A stretch of 64,000 nucleotides of DNA from Nematopogon swammerdamellus. Lineage: Eukaryota; Arthropoda; Insecta; Lepidoptera; Adelidae. The position numbers and the translations under genes were made by a program. Shown in pieces: positions 42,520 to 56,500 of this stretch (its first letter is position 1; each line of letters starts with the position of its first letter). The DNA lies in contig OX336343.1 of the NCBI GenBank assembly GCA_946902875.1, positions 6,747,754-6,811,753 on the forward strand, in the 5' to 3' direction. The notes beneath the pieces were generated by a model. The model saw nothing but the letters and a program-made list of their open reading frames with translations, was not told the origin of the DNA and did not search any database.

Positions 42520-43022
42520 CTATATTCAATTCAATACTAACGTTTTTTTTTTCGACAAAATAGTCTAATTAATTACCTACACTTATTCTAATTACACTAT
42601 TCAGAATAGTCTAATTACACTAGAACACAAAATAGTCTAACTACACTATTCAGAATAATCTAATTACACTAGAACACAAACAAGTCTAATTACAATATTA
42701 AGAATATTATAATTACACTTGAACACAAAATAGTCTAATTACACTATTCAGAATAGTCTAATTACACTAGAACACAAAGTAGTCTACACTATTCAGAATG
42801 GTCTAATTACACTTGAACACAAAATAGTCTAACTACACTATTCAGAATAGTCTAGAATAAAACAAAATAGTCTAATTACACTATTCAGAGGAATGTGCAG
42901 AGTTACGTATAAATCCTCTTTTTCTTGCGTTTGCTGTATTTCTGAATTAATATGATAAAAAATAAACATGCTTTATCATATCCTGTTATATTGAATAATC
43001 CCCTGATCGGACGCCGCCTTGA
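42520..43022 (+). repeat. Direct repeat, right copy
   Basis: Same edges as 39535-39965 (caatactaac ... cggacgccgccttga) with a longer internal array of AGTCTAATTACACTATTCAGA-type units. Sequence identity at both non-array ends is high. Confidence 0.9.
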
Positions 43023-43808
43023 CCAGATAACTCAACACCTACCTACATAAGTAAGAAGAAGAGCTATGTATATGATATTTGTGTTAAAACTGCCTACTAG
43101 ACGCGAATTTATATAAACGTAATAAGTAAATTTAATAGATTTATACAAGACAATAATGATTGTTAACTGATGTATAAAATGTTATAACATATAAATGTGT
43201 GTTTTAATTTCGTACGATAATATTGTAAAATTTTTGAATGCAAAGTGTCTCTTCATCGAACCATAATTATTCCTTTGTGAGGAACAACGTCCAGCTATTA
43301 GGAGGTAGTAGGTAATATTATTATCCTATATACCTATATAGGTAGGTATATCGAATGTGATAGAAAACATTTAAAAAATTATTTATATCAATGTTTAATA
43401 ATGAATGAGGGTCTTGAAACATAATATACATCTAACTAAAGCTACATTTACGTTTCTGTCTGTCTGTCTGTCTGTCCTGTTATAATGTAGTGTCCCATTG
43501 TCCGTCCATCTGTCACTCGATGGGGTAGATACCTAGGTACTGTTTATTTCTTCTCATAATGTAATGCGTTTAAACGCCATCTCTTGACAACTCCCAGAAC
43601 TATATTTGCTTATACAAACAACTTTCTTTTTTTTTCGATTATTAGGGATATTGAAACAAGTGAGAAGCAGCTTGTATACTGCATAATGTGTGTTTTCATA
43701 GGTATATTTTAAAAAAGTTTGTACTCAGGGTTCTGAGATATATGTGACCCCTGTCTACGGTTCCCGGCAGCAAATAATGTGTAGAGCTTTAGAAGGAGAC
43801 CATCCGGT
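43023..43808. other. No recognisable gene
   Basis: AT-rich with a short (TCTG)n run at 43456-43475. Confidence 0.45.
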
Positions 43809-44190
43809 TGCATATTTCCAAAGTCTAGTATGCGAGTTGCTCTGATTGGTCGTTCTCAAGTTTGGCGGGAAATATAAATTTCGGAAGTATTTCCGAAAAT
43901 AAAGTTTTCTAAGTTGGTTATAAAAAAAAATAACCATAACCTAATTTTAACACCCTAACATTGCTTAAAAAAAGTAAAACCAAACAAATTTTGACAAAAG
44001 GGACACGAACCCATGGCCGAGATCGAAAAAATAAAAACCCTACACTCTACCACTGAGCGACCAAAGTACATATGCGACCAAACGAATATCGGATTCAGTA
44101 GGTTCGCTGGGGGTGCCGGAGGCGGAGCCAGACTCGTCTCTCCATCAATCAGAGCAACTCGCACAGTAGACTTTGGAAATATGCCATCCG
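43809..44190. mobile_element. TIR element with internal tRNA-like promoter, copy 2
   Basis: Left TIR TGCATATTTCCAAAGTCTAG with its inverse at 44167-44188. On minus at 44066-43999: GCTCAGTGGTAGAG (a near-canonical tRNA D-arm/A box) and GGTTCGTGTCCC. A further small foldback (TCCGGTTGTAG / CTACAACCGGA) adjoins at 44188-44265. Confidence 0.8.
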
Positions 44191-44399
44191 GTTGTAGAGC
44201 GTCGTCACTGTCGCACGAACTCGCACGTCTCTGTGCGACAGGGACGAGGCACTACAACCGGATTGTCTCTTTCTAAAGCTCGACACGCATTATTTGCGGC
44301 CGGGAACTGTGCATTGTTGTTATTATTTCAAAACGTGCATCATGTTACATACAGGAAGTTGTATCGCATGCAGTCTTAAAATGTCTCACATATAATGTA

Positions 44400-45245
44400 T
44401 GTTCAAGTGAAAAAAAAATCGATAATTTACTCAAAATTTGGTGAAGAGATAACCTTTGTACTGGACAAAAACTAGACACCAAATATAAACATGGTCATAA
44501 TAAATGAACGTTTAGTGCATAATAAAACTTAATACTGATAATATAAACATAATTTCAATTGTCGCACTAGAATTTACTTACGTTATTGTATCATTAACGC
44601 TTTTCTTTCATAGCGAGATATATTGTCATTTTTATCTATATATTAAATTTAATTTGTGAAGATCTCGTAAACGTCATATCGTCACTTGGATGGAGAGTGC
44701 CTAGCGCTCGATACACTGCGCTTTATTTCATATTACAAATGTTTGGTTAATTCTTGTCAATTACGTACTCACTTAGTTTTAAAACGTGTTGTGCGGAGTG
44801 TTCCGTTGCAGATATTACACAGTGTTTGCAGTAATTTGCGAGTAAGCTCTAAAGAGCTCGCAGAATCACTTGTTACCGAAACCAATACTTACTATCATCG
44901 GTGCTTTAAGAAGTTTAGAATTATTTCCGTCACACGTCACTGTGCTGTGAGAAATATTAAAGAGTCGTCGTAATGTGGAGAATTATCAGTGGAACACTCC
45001 CAATAGCGCTCAATGCATAATCTATACTTTTTAACTTCAAAAGTTGTAAGTCAATTATCATTAGTGTTTCCAGAGCTATTCCTGTAAACTCGTGTTATGT
45101 TCATATAATGAATTTGCTTGTTGGATTTTATCGAAATTCTAAATGTATGGCCTAAATCCAACCCCATAACTCATCCGCGGCATTAGTAGAAGAATTGTGA
45201 ACTCTGATCCTTTTATTATTAGTCTTTTTGGGTTTCTCTATTAAC
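44400..45245. other. No recognisable gene
   Basis: A 95-codon frame at 44686-44973 matches no family I know and has no splice or repeat context. I treat it as unconfirmed. Confidence 0.35.
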
Positions 45246-45249
45246 AGAC

Positions 45250-45570
45250 ATATCTCACATGTCACATGGCACATGGCACATAGCACACGTCACATGGCAC
45301 CAGCCACATGGCTCGTGGCACATGTCACATGGTTCATGGCACATGTAACATGACTCATGGCACATGGCACATGTCACATAGCACATGTCACGTGGCACAT
45401 GTACGTGGCTGATTTCACGTGGAACATGTCACGTGGCTGATTTCACGTGGCACATGTCACATGGCACATGTCACTTAGCACACGTCACATGGCACAAGCC
45501 ACATGGCTCATGTCATGGCACATGTAACATGGCACGTCACATGGCACATGGCACATGGCACGGCACATGT
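45250..45570. repeat. CACATGG / CACGTG-rich tandem array
   Basis: About 320 bases of irregular 6-8-base units such as CACATGGCA, CACATGTCA and CACGTGGCA. It contains many copies of the E-box core CANNTG, several of them CACGTG. Confidence 0.9.
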
Positions 45571-46360
45571 AGCAGTCAATGTAACCAACTGCATCAGGTT
45601 CGATAATTAGATTTTTTTTTATTATGTCTTCAATAGAAAACTTTCTAGGACCACCCAAAACCATGTATCTGCCAAATATTATTATATTTTTCACACGAAG
45701 TGGCACTTTGAAAAGAGTTGTATCGATAGATATTAATAACAAATTGCGATATTTTAGTAAGTATACCTGTATTTTTTTTTCCTATAGAATCTTAAATTTG
45801 CACAAAAAAATATTTGGAAATTTTTCGAGTAAATGTCAGATTCTGTATGGAAATGTACCTACGATTTTTATAATAAAATATGGTCGATCAATCCAACTAT
45901 TTTTAAAGTGTTACTTCGTAAATAGTGCGATGTAATGATTTTTTTTTTTTAAGATATGTGTTTTTGGCTGGTCTTAGCGCCTTATATAGATAATAACTCC
46001 AACTGTCAAACTGTTAAGACACATATTCGCCATCCTTCTACCGCTGCTGACACATTCCACCTATACGTAATAAGTACCTACATGTATGCTATGAACTTGT
46101 AAGCGTTAGATCGTGGAGTAGAGCTTAGTGGATGAATATTTTGTATATATACACCTCTATGCTAATGTTGCCGTTAGATGGCTCTCACTGTTAGCTCGAG
46201 TTAGATACATCACGCACCCGCGCACAGGGTAACACATCTTTGCACTGTCTTAAAGTTTGTGTTTAGGAGTATCGCTGCGCAAATTGCCAACCTGTAGTGC
46301 AACATTTAGTTGTGCAGTTGAACAACGAACAAATCAACACACCATACTTACACCAAACCG
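45571..46360. other. No recognisable gene
   Basis: AT-rich intergenic sequence. The 103-codon frame at 45624-45935 has no support. Confidence 0.4.
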
Positions 46361-46364
46361 GCCA

Positions 46365-46926
46365 TGGTCCATATGAAAAATACACATGCTATGCAGTCTG
46401 ACTACAATCGGGTAGGGTGGAATACGGGTAGGTAAGCTATAATTTTGTCAGCCTCGTGACCGTGGTTCGGATTCCACGTTAAACTGTAGGTCCCTTCCCT
46501 TCTTACCTTACTAGGTGGTAGGGTTCATCCCGGCCGGGTTGGTGCCACTGCACTGAGCGAAACGTCGGTCGAAACGGCTACCTATGTAAATAGTTAGTGT
46601 TTTCCGTTCAGTTCAGTCTAGCCGACATGAAAAGAAAGGAAGCACTGACCCGGTGTTATGGGCTGACATCACGGATGTTGTAGGTGATGTAGCCAACCGT
46701 GTCAGTCGCCATAAAAAAACCTTTTAAGATGTGAACTACATCTATCAGAGTGTCCGCACCGTCGGATAGAAGTAAAACAGTAAATTAATTTACTGTTTTA
46801 TAATTTAAGCTTACCTACCCGTATTCGACCCTACCCGATAGGAAAATTGCGACCTAAAAAGGTACATAACTCAAAACGTGAGTGTAGTCAGACTGCATAA
46901 CGTGTGTATGTTTCATATGGACCACG
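46365..46926. mobile_element. Inverted-repeat element containing a SINE-A insertion
   Basis: Outer arm 46365-46446 (CCATGGTCCATATGAAAAAT to CGGGTAGGTAAGC) pairs with 46800-46926. The right arm has an extra ~50 bases. Between the arms lie a SINE-A copy and a 26-bp perfect palindrome at 46774-46799. Confidence 0.75.
46447..46718 (+). mobile_element. SINE-A with shortened head
   Basis: Starts 'gtcagcctcgtgaccgtggt', full body, A tail at about 46712. Confidence 0.9.
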
Positions 46927-46939
46927 GTTTTAATGTTCG

Positions 46940-49780
46940 AAGTACCCTAACATGTGGGCAGACCCTAAAACAATGTTGCTATAGATGCAAACTGTACACA
47001 CGAGATTTGTGGAATAAGTGCATTATATTGGCTTCAAGCAACCTGTGTTTTTTTTTTGTCATTTAAGTAAAATTACGAACGCTTGCTAAAAGTATTAACT
47101 ACTAATTAAATTCAAAAGTGATCCTAGGAAACTGGTGGAAACAATGTGCTGTTTTCCCTTATTGTGCACCAAAACTACCGATAACGTCAAATAGTGTAAG
47201 ACAGGATCACTTTTTCGAATAAGACCTTTGCTTGATACTGTGTCTAAGGCTGTAACTACAAAAGAGGAGAAAATGTGTAGGTACTGTGTAAGTAACTAAT
47301 TGTTTGTTATTTGTTACAGCTTTGTAACCAATATAATCTCGTATTATTGAGAAACGATATGGGAAGTTCCATGCCAATACAAATAATGCATAGAACAAAT
47401 TGTGACAAGTTCGAGTGCAGTCGAACTGCCATATGAATGATCAATAAACAATACAATACAATGCACTTCTGTCCTATTAACTGATACTCTTTTTTTTTAC
47501 AAAAATAAAATTTCTAAACAAAAATTAATGTACTTACACAAGAAATCAAAAATAATAATAGTTCTCTACAAGAGCAGCTTGTAGATATAACAGATACCTA
47601 TATATTTTCTATCATAACGACTTTAAATATAATAGAAAGTCGTGGAAGCGTGCTCTGAGGTACTTTGAACGTCCATTAAGAAGAACTCATTCCAAACACC
47701 CAATTGAGTAGCTTCAGAGTCCAGGAGCGAACAAGCTGGGTAATAGCGCACACAAGTATACTAGAAACAGGGTTATGTTAAGCGTAGTTTTGTACGAAAT
47801 CCTCTCGTTATATTTTGATATAACAAACCTTCTGTATAACTGTACACATTTACAATGAAAAGATAACTTACTTTATGACATGCTAAATTTATGATGCTTG
47901 CTAATATTTTAGCGTGATACTTGGAATTGTGAATTTTCAACCGCCGGAGTCCGTCGACTGTATTTTAAAAACAATTCAGAATGCATTTTGTAAGCGTCAC
48001 GACCGGCATGCAGTGAAACTGCAGAATCTATAACTCCTTGGAGATTGACCCACTATAAAAATGTAGATATTTTTCCAGATTTTTGGGAACTTTCTCCTTA
48101 GGACAATGAAAGTATTTTTCTAGTCAAGTTTATTTCAATTTGTGAGAACCTCGACGAAAGTATACACAAAAATTGTGAAATTTTAGTGCACGCACTATAT
48201 AGTATAGTACCAGGCACACATACCTACCTAACCTAAATACTTCATAGAGCATCCGTTGCACAGTTTGAATTGATTTTATCTAAATGTCTACAAGTCACGC
48301 TTGCGACGTACATATTATCAATGTTGTTGTCTTCAAATGCCACAGTTTGTACTGTTTTCTATCAAATAGATTTTAAACATATATTGTATGTACGAGCTTT
48401 AGATTGAATAGTGGGAATACTTTGTAAGAGCTTCCGAATGCGTGCTTGTGTGTGGAATGTTACACTGGAGCGGGCGGCACCTAAGCGACCTAAACAGAGT
48501 TGTTACTATCCTGATGGCCACTATATATATATAAATCTATGAATCTGTGCTGTTTTCACACATATTTTCATTCACCAGAGTATGTTTATTGAATGAAAAT
48601 TATTTAAAAAAAGATTGTTCACCTACATAATATTATTGTGTACATCGAAGGACACTGAGTTTCAAACAATATTTTATTGACAAATTACTTTTCTCCCGGC
48701 TCGTCATATGATACAATTGTATGAACCGTGAAATGGGGGTAATTTTTTACTGTGATTTACACAACGTTTACACGGGTAGTTTTAAGAGGAAATATTATAA
48801 CGGTTCATTCATATATTTAATTGTGTGAGCGATCATATATTTAAATAAAAAAATATATAAAGTATGTTAAATAATATAGTGCTCAATGTTTTATTTTACA
48901 TAATCATGAATTAAAATATTAGTTACGGCATTCCCGGCTACCTCTAATGTGTGTGTAATAATTTTATTTGTTGAGTTTATTTAATGTTGATTAATGTTTT
49001 GTACTTACATAAGCAAGTTTTCATTCAACATAAACTTTATTGAAGTATATAGGCATTGGTGCATATCATGTGTATAGTGCGGATAAATAATTATTCAAAT
49101 AAATTAGAAGAAAACTATAGTTACAGCTTCTGTTTCATTTCAAACTATTTAATCACACATTAATTTATTTCATGAAAAATATTTGAGACAACATATTAGT
49201 ATTGAACCCGACTTAGCAATTAAACAAAAATGTCACAATCAGAACATCTCCTTTGCTACATACAGTATTTACAATCATTTCAACCAATCAATCGCTTACT
49301 TCCTTATTACTTACTCAACACGCTTTTAATATATAAATTGTTCTTAAAATGTACATTGCTTGCAACAATCTAGTTGTGGCGACTGTGCAGTACTGACTGT
49401 GCCAGTAGCTAATAAAACGAATCTAAAAATATTGTACTACAAACACTTCCTGACGTACGCACGGACTGTGCTGTCATAGAAACAACATCTTAACTATTGC
49501 TTACACGGTCCTGCCGAAAGCCAACATGAAAGGTTAGCCATTCGCATGTCGGAATTGTATGCGTCGCATGGATCGGATCAAACAGATTTTTAGAAGTACG
49601 GCGTCCAATGTATCCGCTGCAATCAGAATGCAGACGCTGGCCAACCAACGCCACCCGCATTCGCATTTTCGTGACATCATCACCACGTTGACATTGCCGA
49701 TGCTCCGATGCGTGCGGTCTGTCCGGTGCGAATGAGTGAACGCACTTCTATCACAAACCAAACAAAGAATGCTAAATTCC
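46940..49780. other. Gene-free intergenic stretch
   Basis: About 2.8 kb of AT-rich DNA between the convergent genes. I see no repeat family, coding frame or RNA motif that I can support. Confidence 0.5.
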
Positions 49781-50218
49781 CTGTGATTCAAAGAATAGTT
49801 ACTAAAATCCGTTTGATTCAAAGAATTGTCACTAAAATCTGTTTGATTCAAAGAATAGTTACTTAAATCCGTTTGATTCAAAGAATTGTTACTAAAATCT
49901 GTTTATTCAAAGAATAGTTACTAAAATCCGTTTGATTAAAAAAATTGTCACTAAAATTTATTTGATTTAAAGAATTGTCACTAAAATCTATTTGATTTAA
50001 AGAATTGTCACTAAAATCTGTTTGATTCAAAGAATAGTTACTTAAATCCGTTTGATTCAAAGAATTGTCACTAAAATCTGTTTGATTCAAATAGTTACTT
50101 AAATCCGTTTGATTTAAAGAATTGTTACTAAAATCTGTTTATTCAAAGAATAGTTACTAAAATCCGTTTGATTCAAAAAATAGTTACTAAAATCTGTTCT
50201 AAAATCCGTTTGATTCGG
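49781..50218 (-). repeat. 30-bp minisatellite downstream of STUB1
   Basis: About 14 units of 'aaatccgtttgattcaaaga' with alternating 'attgtcact' and 'atagttact' endings. A few units are 29 or shorter. Because 30 is a multiple of 3, minus-strand frames read as a 10-residue repeat (NQTDFSDNSL). This is not evidence of a gene. Confidence 0.95.
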
Positions 50219-50292
50219 TGTGTGCAATGCGTACGATGCGGACATGTCGACGCTTGCCTTAAATCAAACAAGTCAGTTTAAACAATTTTTTT

Positions 50293-50298
50293 TTTATT
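50293..50298 (-). terminator. Polyadenylation signal AATAAA for STUB1
   Basis: TTTATT on plus, 97 bases downstream of the STUB1 stop. T-rich surroundings. Confidence 0.55.
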
Positions 50299-50394
50299 TT
50301 TATACTTTTCCCTTACAAGTGTTTTGGTTTTTTATGATCTCAAAGTGTTTGTGGGCCGGAAGGGGCGTGCGGAGGGCAGTGGAAGCGTGGGAGC

Positions 50395-50520
50395 TCAGTA
50401 GTCGATGGCCCACTCGTTCTCCTGTAGGAACGCATCCACCACCTCCTTCATGGTGAAGTTGGGTATCAACTGGTCTGCTGTCAGTTTGACGCGTGTCACT
50501 GGGTCGAACTGGCCCACTCT
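50395..50520 (-). CDS. STUB1: STUB1 exon 7 (U-box, second half)
   Basis: 41 codons ([20 protein letters not shown] ... ENEWAIDY) and TGA stop at 50395-50397, acceptor ttctgcag. Confidence 0.96.
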   Translation of the reverse strand, partial: RVGQFDPVTRVKLTADQLIPNFTMKEVVDAFLQENEWAIDY

Positions 50521-53500
50521 CTGCAGAAGAAGGAACAACATTGTGTATTGTATTCTCCAAGGAAAAATTAATAAAGGTCAGGTTAGTTAGGTCATCAACT
50601 TCGTCCTACGAAAGTGTTGCCAACTGTCATACTTTATGTCAGTTTGGTGATCATAACTAGTATCACTTTGGTATGTCAAAATGTGTGAATTATTTTGTAT
50701 AAAACCACACTTCTTTTTCATTTTTTTTTCGTCAATTCTAATCGTTGAACAGTGCAACTCCATCACTTGACACTGGCAGTAAGAAATACAGACTGGTTAG
50801 GTTGCCAAATTTTTAAATTAAAAATAACAAGTGGATGTGGTTTGCAATCCTCTTGAATTTGGTTTACATCTTCTTAGAAAGAAAAAAGGGGAGGGGTTCT
50901 CAATTCAACTGGTATTTGTTTTTAGGGTTCCGTATCCGGTACGGGACCCTATTGCTAAGCCTACGCCGTCTGTCTGTCTGTCTGTCTGTCCGTCCGTCCG
51001 TCCATCCGTCCGTCCGTCCGTCCGTCCGTCCGTCCGTCCGTCCGTCCGTCCGTCTGTCTGTCTGTCCGAGAGCTGTATCTCTTCAACCGTAATAGGCAGT
51101 TCATTGAAATTTTCACAGAATAATGTGTTATTATGGCCGATATAACAACAAATAATAAAAATAAGAAAAAGTAAAAAATTCACAGGGGTCCCCATAGAAG
51201 AAACCAAAAAGTGTATGCGCCCTCTACCGAATAGATTATGAAGCATTTTAACTAATCATGACATTTAACTAATATGAAGCATTTCATAACTCGCCATAGA
51301 TGGCATGAGTGGTGCTAGCCATGACATGGCGATACGGAACCCTTGGTTGGGTTTGACTCGAACTTGGCCGGTTTTCAAATTCAAAGTCAAAAGTATTTTA
51401 TCGTATAAAGCTGCTGGAAAAAGCTTGTTAATAATACGCTGAAAGTCACAGTAATTGTTAACCAGCCTTTTAAATTGGCTCGGTCAAATAGAACAAGTAA
51501 GACAACTCGGCTTCGGGCTACCTGAAGATGTTCCTCGATGTCCTTGCGCTCGTACGTGATGCCGCTGGGCGTGATGACCGGCTCACTGAGGATCTCGAAG
51601 CTGATCTTGCCGCACAGGAAGTCCGGCACGTCGCGTTTCTGCAATGCATTTAAATAACTGAAATGAAATGAAGGGAAGCACTGACATGGCACCTAATTCA
51701 CCCGGTGTTATGGCACAGATTACTAAATAGTTACTTCGTAACAGATAAATCACTCCATAGAAAAAGTTCCATACCTTCGGCTTTAATAGCCTACTGCTTC
51801 ACGTCGCCAATCGCTGCGTGCGAAAATGTACCTAAACGATCGAGTGTAAAGTGCATTATTGCTTTGCAGCTGCGCGCATTTGCGTGGGCGAGCATGTAGC
51901 CATGTTTCGCGCGGGTGACGAATTTCTACTGAATTACACCGCCGTCGGTGCACCGGGCGGTAGGTAGTTAGCGCGCGCAAGTACATAGTGCGTGAGGCCT
52001 GGTTATGGGCTGACATCACGGATGTTGTAGGTGATGTAGCCAACCGTGTCAGTTTACATAAAATAATAAAAATAATAATAATATATATTTTGATCTTTTG
52101 ATTGTTGATTATTATTCATCAAATAGAATTTATGTAAATCAGTTTAGTTAAAATTTGTTAGAAAATATTTATAAGCTTACCCTTCTCCTGTCATCGATTT
52201 TGGCAAACAAATCATTCAGCTCGCTGTTATAATTATTCTGAAACCAAAATACACATTGCATAGGTAAGCATTAGAATTGGAATAAAATCTTGTTTAGCGT
52301 TTTGGCTTCTGGAGGGGCCGGCCGGCCCACAAACTGCTTACATCCATTGACATCCAAGTCTCCGTTATGGCACCAACCTTCTCGGAGGTGATATTGGCTG
52401 GTCGGCATAGATGCCGGCGTCGGCGGTCGGCATGGTCGGTCATGGTCGGCGTCGAAGGGGCCAAAGCATGTGCTTTGGCCCCTTCGACTCAGCAGCCCAT
52501 ACCGGAATAGATAAAAAAAAAAATTTAAAAAATCGGAGAGACCCCCCGGCCCATCCAAAAAAAAAAACGCTAATTGTGATTTCTTTTAAATTTTATTACG
52601 ACAATGAATGAAAAGGACGGGCTGTACAGATAAAAACCTTTCCTATAAAACATACTTTAAAAATATTTATTCAAGCTGTCTATTTTTCTTTTTAGACCTA
52701 TGTAATCTCCGGCAAGATGGCAAACTGGTTTCTTGTCTGACATTATTTGAATAGTTAAATTCATGGAATTCGGCGATTTTAGGTTAGAAAAATTCCGAAA
52801 AAATGTCAGGTGTGTTTTATTTATCCAGGCGTTAAAACAATCCTGTGCTTCTAAATAAGTGAACCCTCACTTGCTGTATACCGTTTTGTGGGGAAATTCA
52901 TTAGTTGCCAAGAGCTCATCGAGATTAATGCTCTGATTTCATTACTTTGGAAATATTTGAGTTTACGAGCGCCGAAATTCGCGAATTTTCACGGGACGAA
53001 AATATTTGGGAAGCCAAGGGGTTAAATTCACAAAAATGGAAAATATAATACGATTAGAACTAATTCCATCTATGAATGTAAATTTGGTGGCTTTTCAGAA
53101 AAGTCTAAAATTTTTGAGGTTTGCATTGTAAATATTGACGTATCATATTCGTTCCGTTTATCTACACACAAATCATTACAAAAAAATAAACTTACACATT
53201 CATCTTCTATTTTAGCAATCTTCTTCTCCTTCCCCTCCTCACTGCTGATGTTTTCTAACTTGACGGCGTTCACTCTTCGCGTCAGGTCCTCAGAGATCAA
53301 TCTGCAATAATGCCATCAGAACAGTTGATTATATGATCTTCATATAATAAACTAGCAACACGACCAAAGGGATGCATTGACATAGCACCTACATAGTTTT
53401 TTTTTTATTCATTTCATTTATTCATTTCCATCTTAGGTACCATCGGTACACTTGAGTTCGTCACATTTTAGTTAAACAAATTTACAATTGTAACTTTCTG

Positions 53501-56500
53501 GGTCTAGCCATGGCAAGGGACTAATAATTTTAGCCTAAGCAATAACATAGATACATAACTAAAAATTATAAGAATAAGGAGAAAAAAGAAACAGTTTTGT
53601 GCATGGAAAGGCAATTAAAACTAAAGCAAAATTAAAATACTTCGCATCAATAGAATTGTCAAAGGTTAAAAATTCAATTATGTCAATATAAAAAAAATTA
53701 AAATAATTAAAATTAAAATAAATTAAAATTAAAATAGTTAAAATAGGTAGCATCATCATATCTTGACTATCTGCGATCAGTCTTTAAACTATATGATAAT
53801 ACGCTTTGTGACACTGCATACAATGCGTGGCAAGGGTGGGCTTATTGCCTTAGGCAATTTCCTCCAGTCAACCTGGTGGTCCTACATTTTTACATGGAAT
53901 CCGAACCATGGAGCAGTGAGTGAGGTGTGCACATAATTTTTTTCAAATAAAAAAAACTCATTGGTACACGCCGGAATAGAACTCCGCTGCCACTTCCAAG
54001 CCAAAGAATGACACAGCGCCCCCACCGGCCGCGACTTGACATTGTTTTAACTTTAACCAATCCCAATTCATCAATAGGCAGAACCGAGCGAACGCGTGCG
54101 GTAGTTTTGAATTCCGCCAATCCCATAGGGTCCATATGGCCGAGAATCTCGGCGGATTTTGCCGAGAACCGCGACCGAGATCTCGGCTGGATTTTTGGCC
54201 GAGAATAGCCGAGACCGAGATCTCGGTCGAGCCTTAACTACTTATAGATGAACCTACATAGTTTTTTTTTATGAATTATTTTCTCTATTAAAACCTAAGA
54301 CAAAAGAGATAGATATATTAAAACTAAACTATCTTAAAAAATAATAATAATAAAACAAACTATAAAACTAATTACAATTAAACAAATAAAAAAACGAGGG
54401 TTGCACCGGTTGAGCGCCGGGGGTGCGGTAGGAGCGCTATGAAAGGAGGTAAATCTCCTCCAGTTCTGCCAACTCCCCTGCGGTACCCAGGACACTTGCA
54501 CAATTGCCTCTCTGAATCTCCAGCGCTACACGTTATGTGAAAAAAGCACCGGCGCGACGGTCACCCGACTTATCGACAAGGAGTTTAGCCAAAACCTTGC
54601 CGAAAGATTTTACATAGTTGTGAGACGAACAAGGTGCGGCATTACTTTAATCCGTCCAGACTGATGATGATTAAAGCTATGATGAAAATAGCTGGTCTTC
54701 CGTTCAGTTCAGTGCAGTGTAACCGGATGTCAGCCGTATAGAAGCACTGACATGACACCTAGTTCACCGAGGCGTTGTTGTAGTAGGAAGCCAATCATGA
54801 TAGGTTCCATAAAAAAAATTGCTACTTTAAATTTCACTACTTGATACTATGTGTTTTGCATTGTCAAAAAAAAAGCTTACACCAGCAGTAGCATCAAAAG
54901 TAAAAAATGTGAGTTGATTTCTCTATGCAAAACCCCACCAACTGCACAGTATTAATTTAACTGATAAGAGATACCTACTACAATGATAGATAAATATTAT
55001 TAACGCGGCTAGTGTAGCGTTGATAAGAAAGTGTCATGACTGTTCTAGAATTTTCACTTCATTATAAGGAACAACAATCAATACTAACAATAAATCTGTA
55101 AGGGATGACCATGGAGTAAGTTACTTTGTTTTATGAAATACTGTGGTTGTAGACTCTGTGTATGATACTTTAACTAAATTGAAAATTTTTAGAAATCCTT
55201 TCTATATGTATATATTACTCCATAACTCTTAAACTGATCATCCGAATTCATTGAAACTTAGTACAAACACATTTAACTATACGAGACACAGGATAGGCAG
55301 TTCCGGTTATGCTAAGATGTGGCTCTCATGCAATACCGAATTGTTTCGCACGCCGAAATAAAGGTTCGGTAGCGGGCTTACTTACTTTCTTCTTTTTAAA
55401 TCCGAATTTCAGGCGGGAGAAAGCTAGTGGTAAATAAAAATAAATAAAGATCCACGCTGGAGAGAGCTACGACAGTATCACTGGAAGCATCCTACAGAAT
55501 ATGGATAGGTATGTTCAGTTGGGTGCCATGCCAGCAGATTTGCGGACTGTTGCTAGGCTGCCCGTTAATACGACACTTGAAGATACACAAGTTAAAGGAT
55601 TCAGGAAATGCACTCGCCAGAAGACAGTTCCACATTCTAGCGGTGCGACAAAGAAACAATTTAGAGAACCGATGGGTTCTCAAAAGCCCAATGTCAACAA
55701 CAAAAGGATGCTGAGGCTCTCTGCGACGAGTCATGCGGAGATAGGACGGGTGGCAGGGAATAAGGGATGCTAGTTCCGCAGAGCAGCGTCCGTGATAGTA
55801 TCTGTAAAACAGACTAAGCAAACTCACAAATCATGTGTGACTCAGAGACTCCAGACCATCTGTAAGTTTTTGGTCAACAACAAGACGGATGGCTCGGCGC
55901 TGTATCGAGTCCAAGGACGCAAGCAGATAATAGGGACTACCCTCCAAGATGTGACTGCAGTACTCGATCACCGACCTAATCTGTGTTTTGTAATATGTTC
56001 GGTGAAGCTATCGCAAGCTTAGTTCAACACCTTTCCTCTTACATGAAGTATGTATGTATGAAGCTGACATTGTTTTCTTGTCTTGTCTTTTCTTGCTTCA
56101 TGTCTAGGTTAAATCTGGGGACACGGCAGTGCCCCCGCTAAATTCGAGTACCGGCAGCATTAGTTATTCAGTAAATCACTTTCATTATTGTACACCATAA
56201 TAAATGAAACACCAAAGGTGAGTTTCATACAGTACAAGATTCTTTACATACCAACCTCTGGGATGTGGAGAAGCGCATGGGGCGGACAATGCAGCCAAAG
56301 TTAAATGTAAACTTCAAAATTTAAAAAAAAACAGAGACATGAGTATTAAAGATACTTCGTTGAACGCATGACCCAGGAGGAAATAACATGACAGAATACC
56401 AAACACACAGCCAGTCAGTCTATCCGTGTGTAAACATCAACTGCTGAACATACAGCTCTCCAATTTTCCTCCAGACCTCCCGACCTTCAGCGGTACAGAA

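Noticed and set aside
43999..44066. A genuine tRNA gene
   Set aside because: A- and B-box-like segments are present but no acceptor-stem pairing or full cloverleaf could be drawn, and the same segment recurs in other transposon copies.
44686..44973. 95-codon plus-strand frame
   Set aside because: No recognised family, splice context or codon bias; left as unconfirmed.
49534..50090. Minus-strand frames with a 10-residue NQTDFSDNSL repeat
   Set aside because: They are the translation of a 30-bp minisatellite, are broken where units are not 30 bases, and lie just beyond the STUB1 stop.
50831..51246. Frames rich in RPSVRPSV or DGRTDGRT
   Set aside because: Translations of the (TCCG)n tract in a dispersed repeat.
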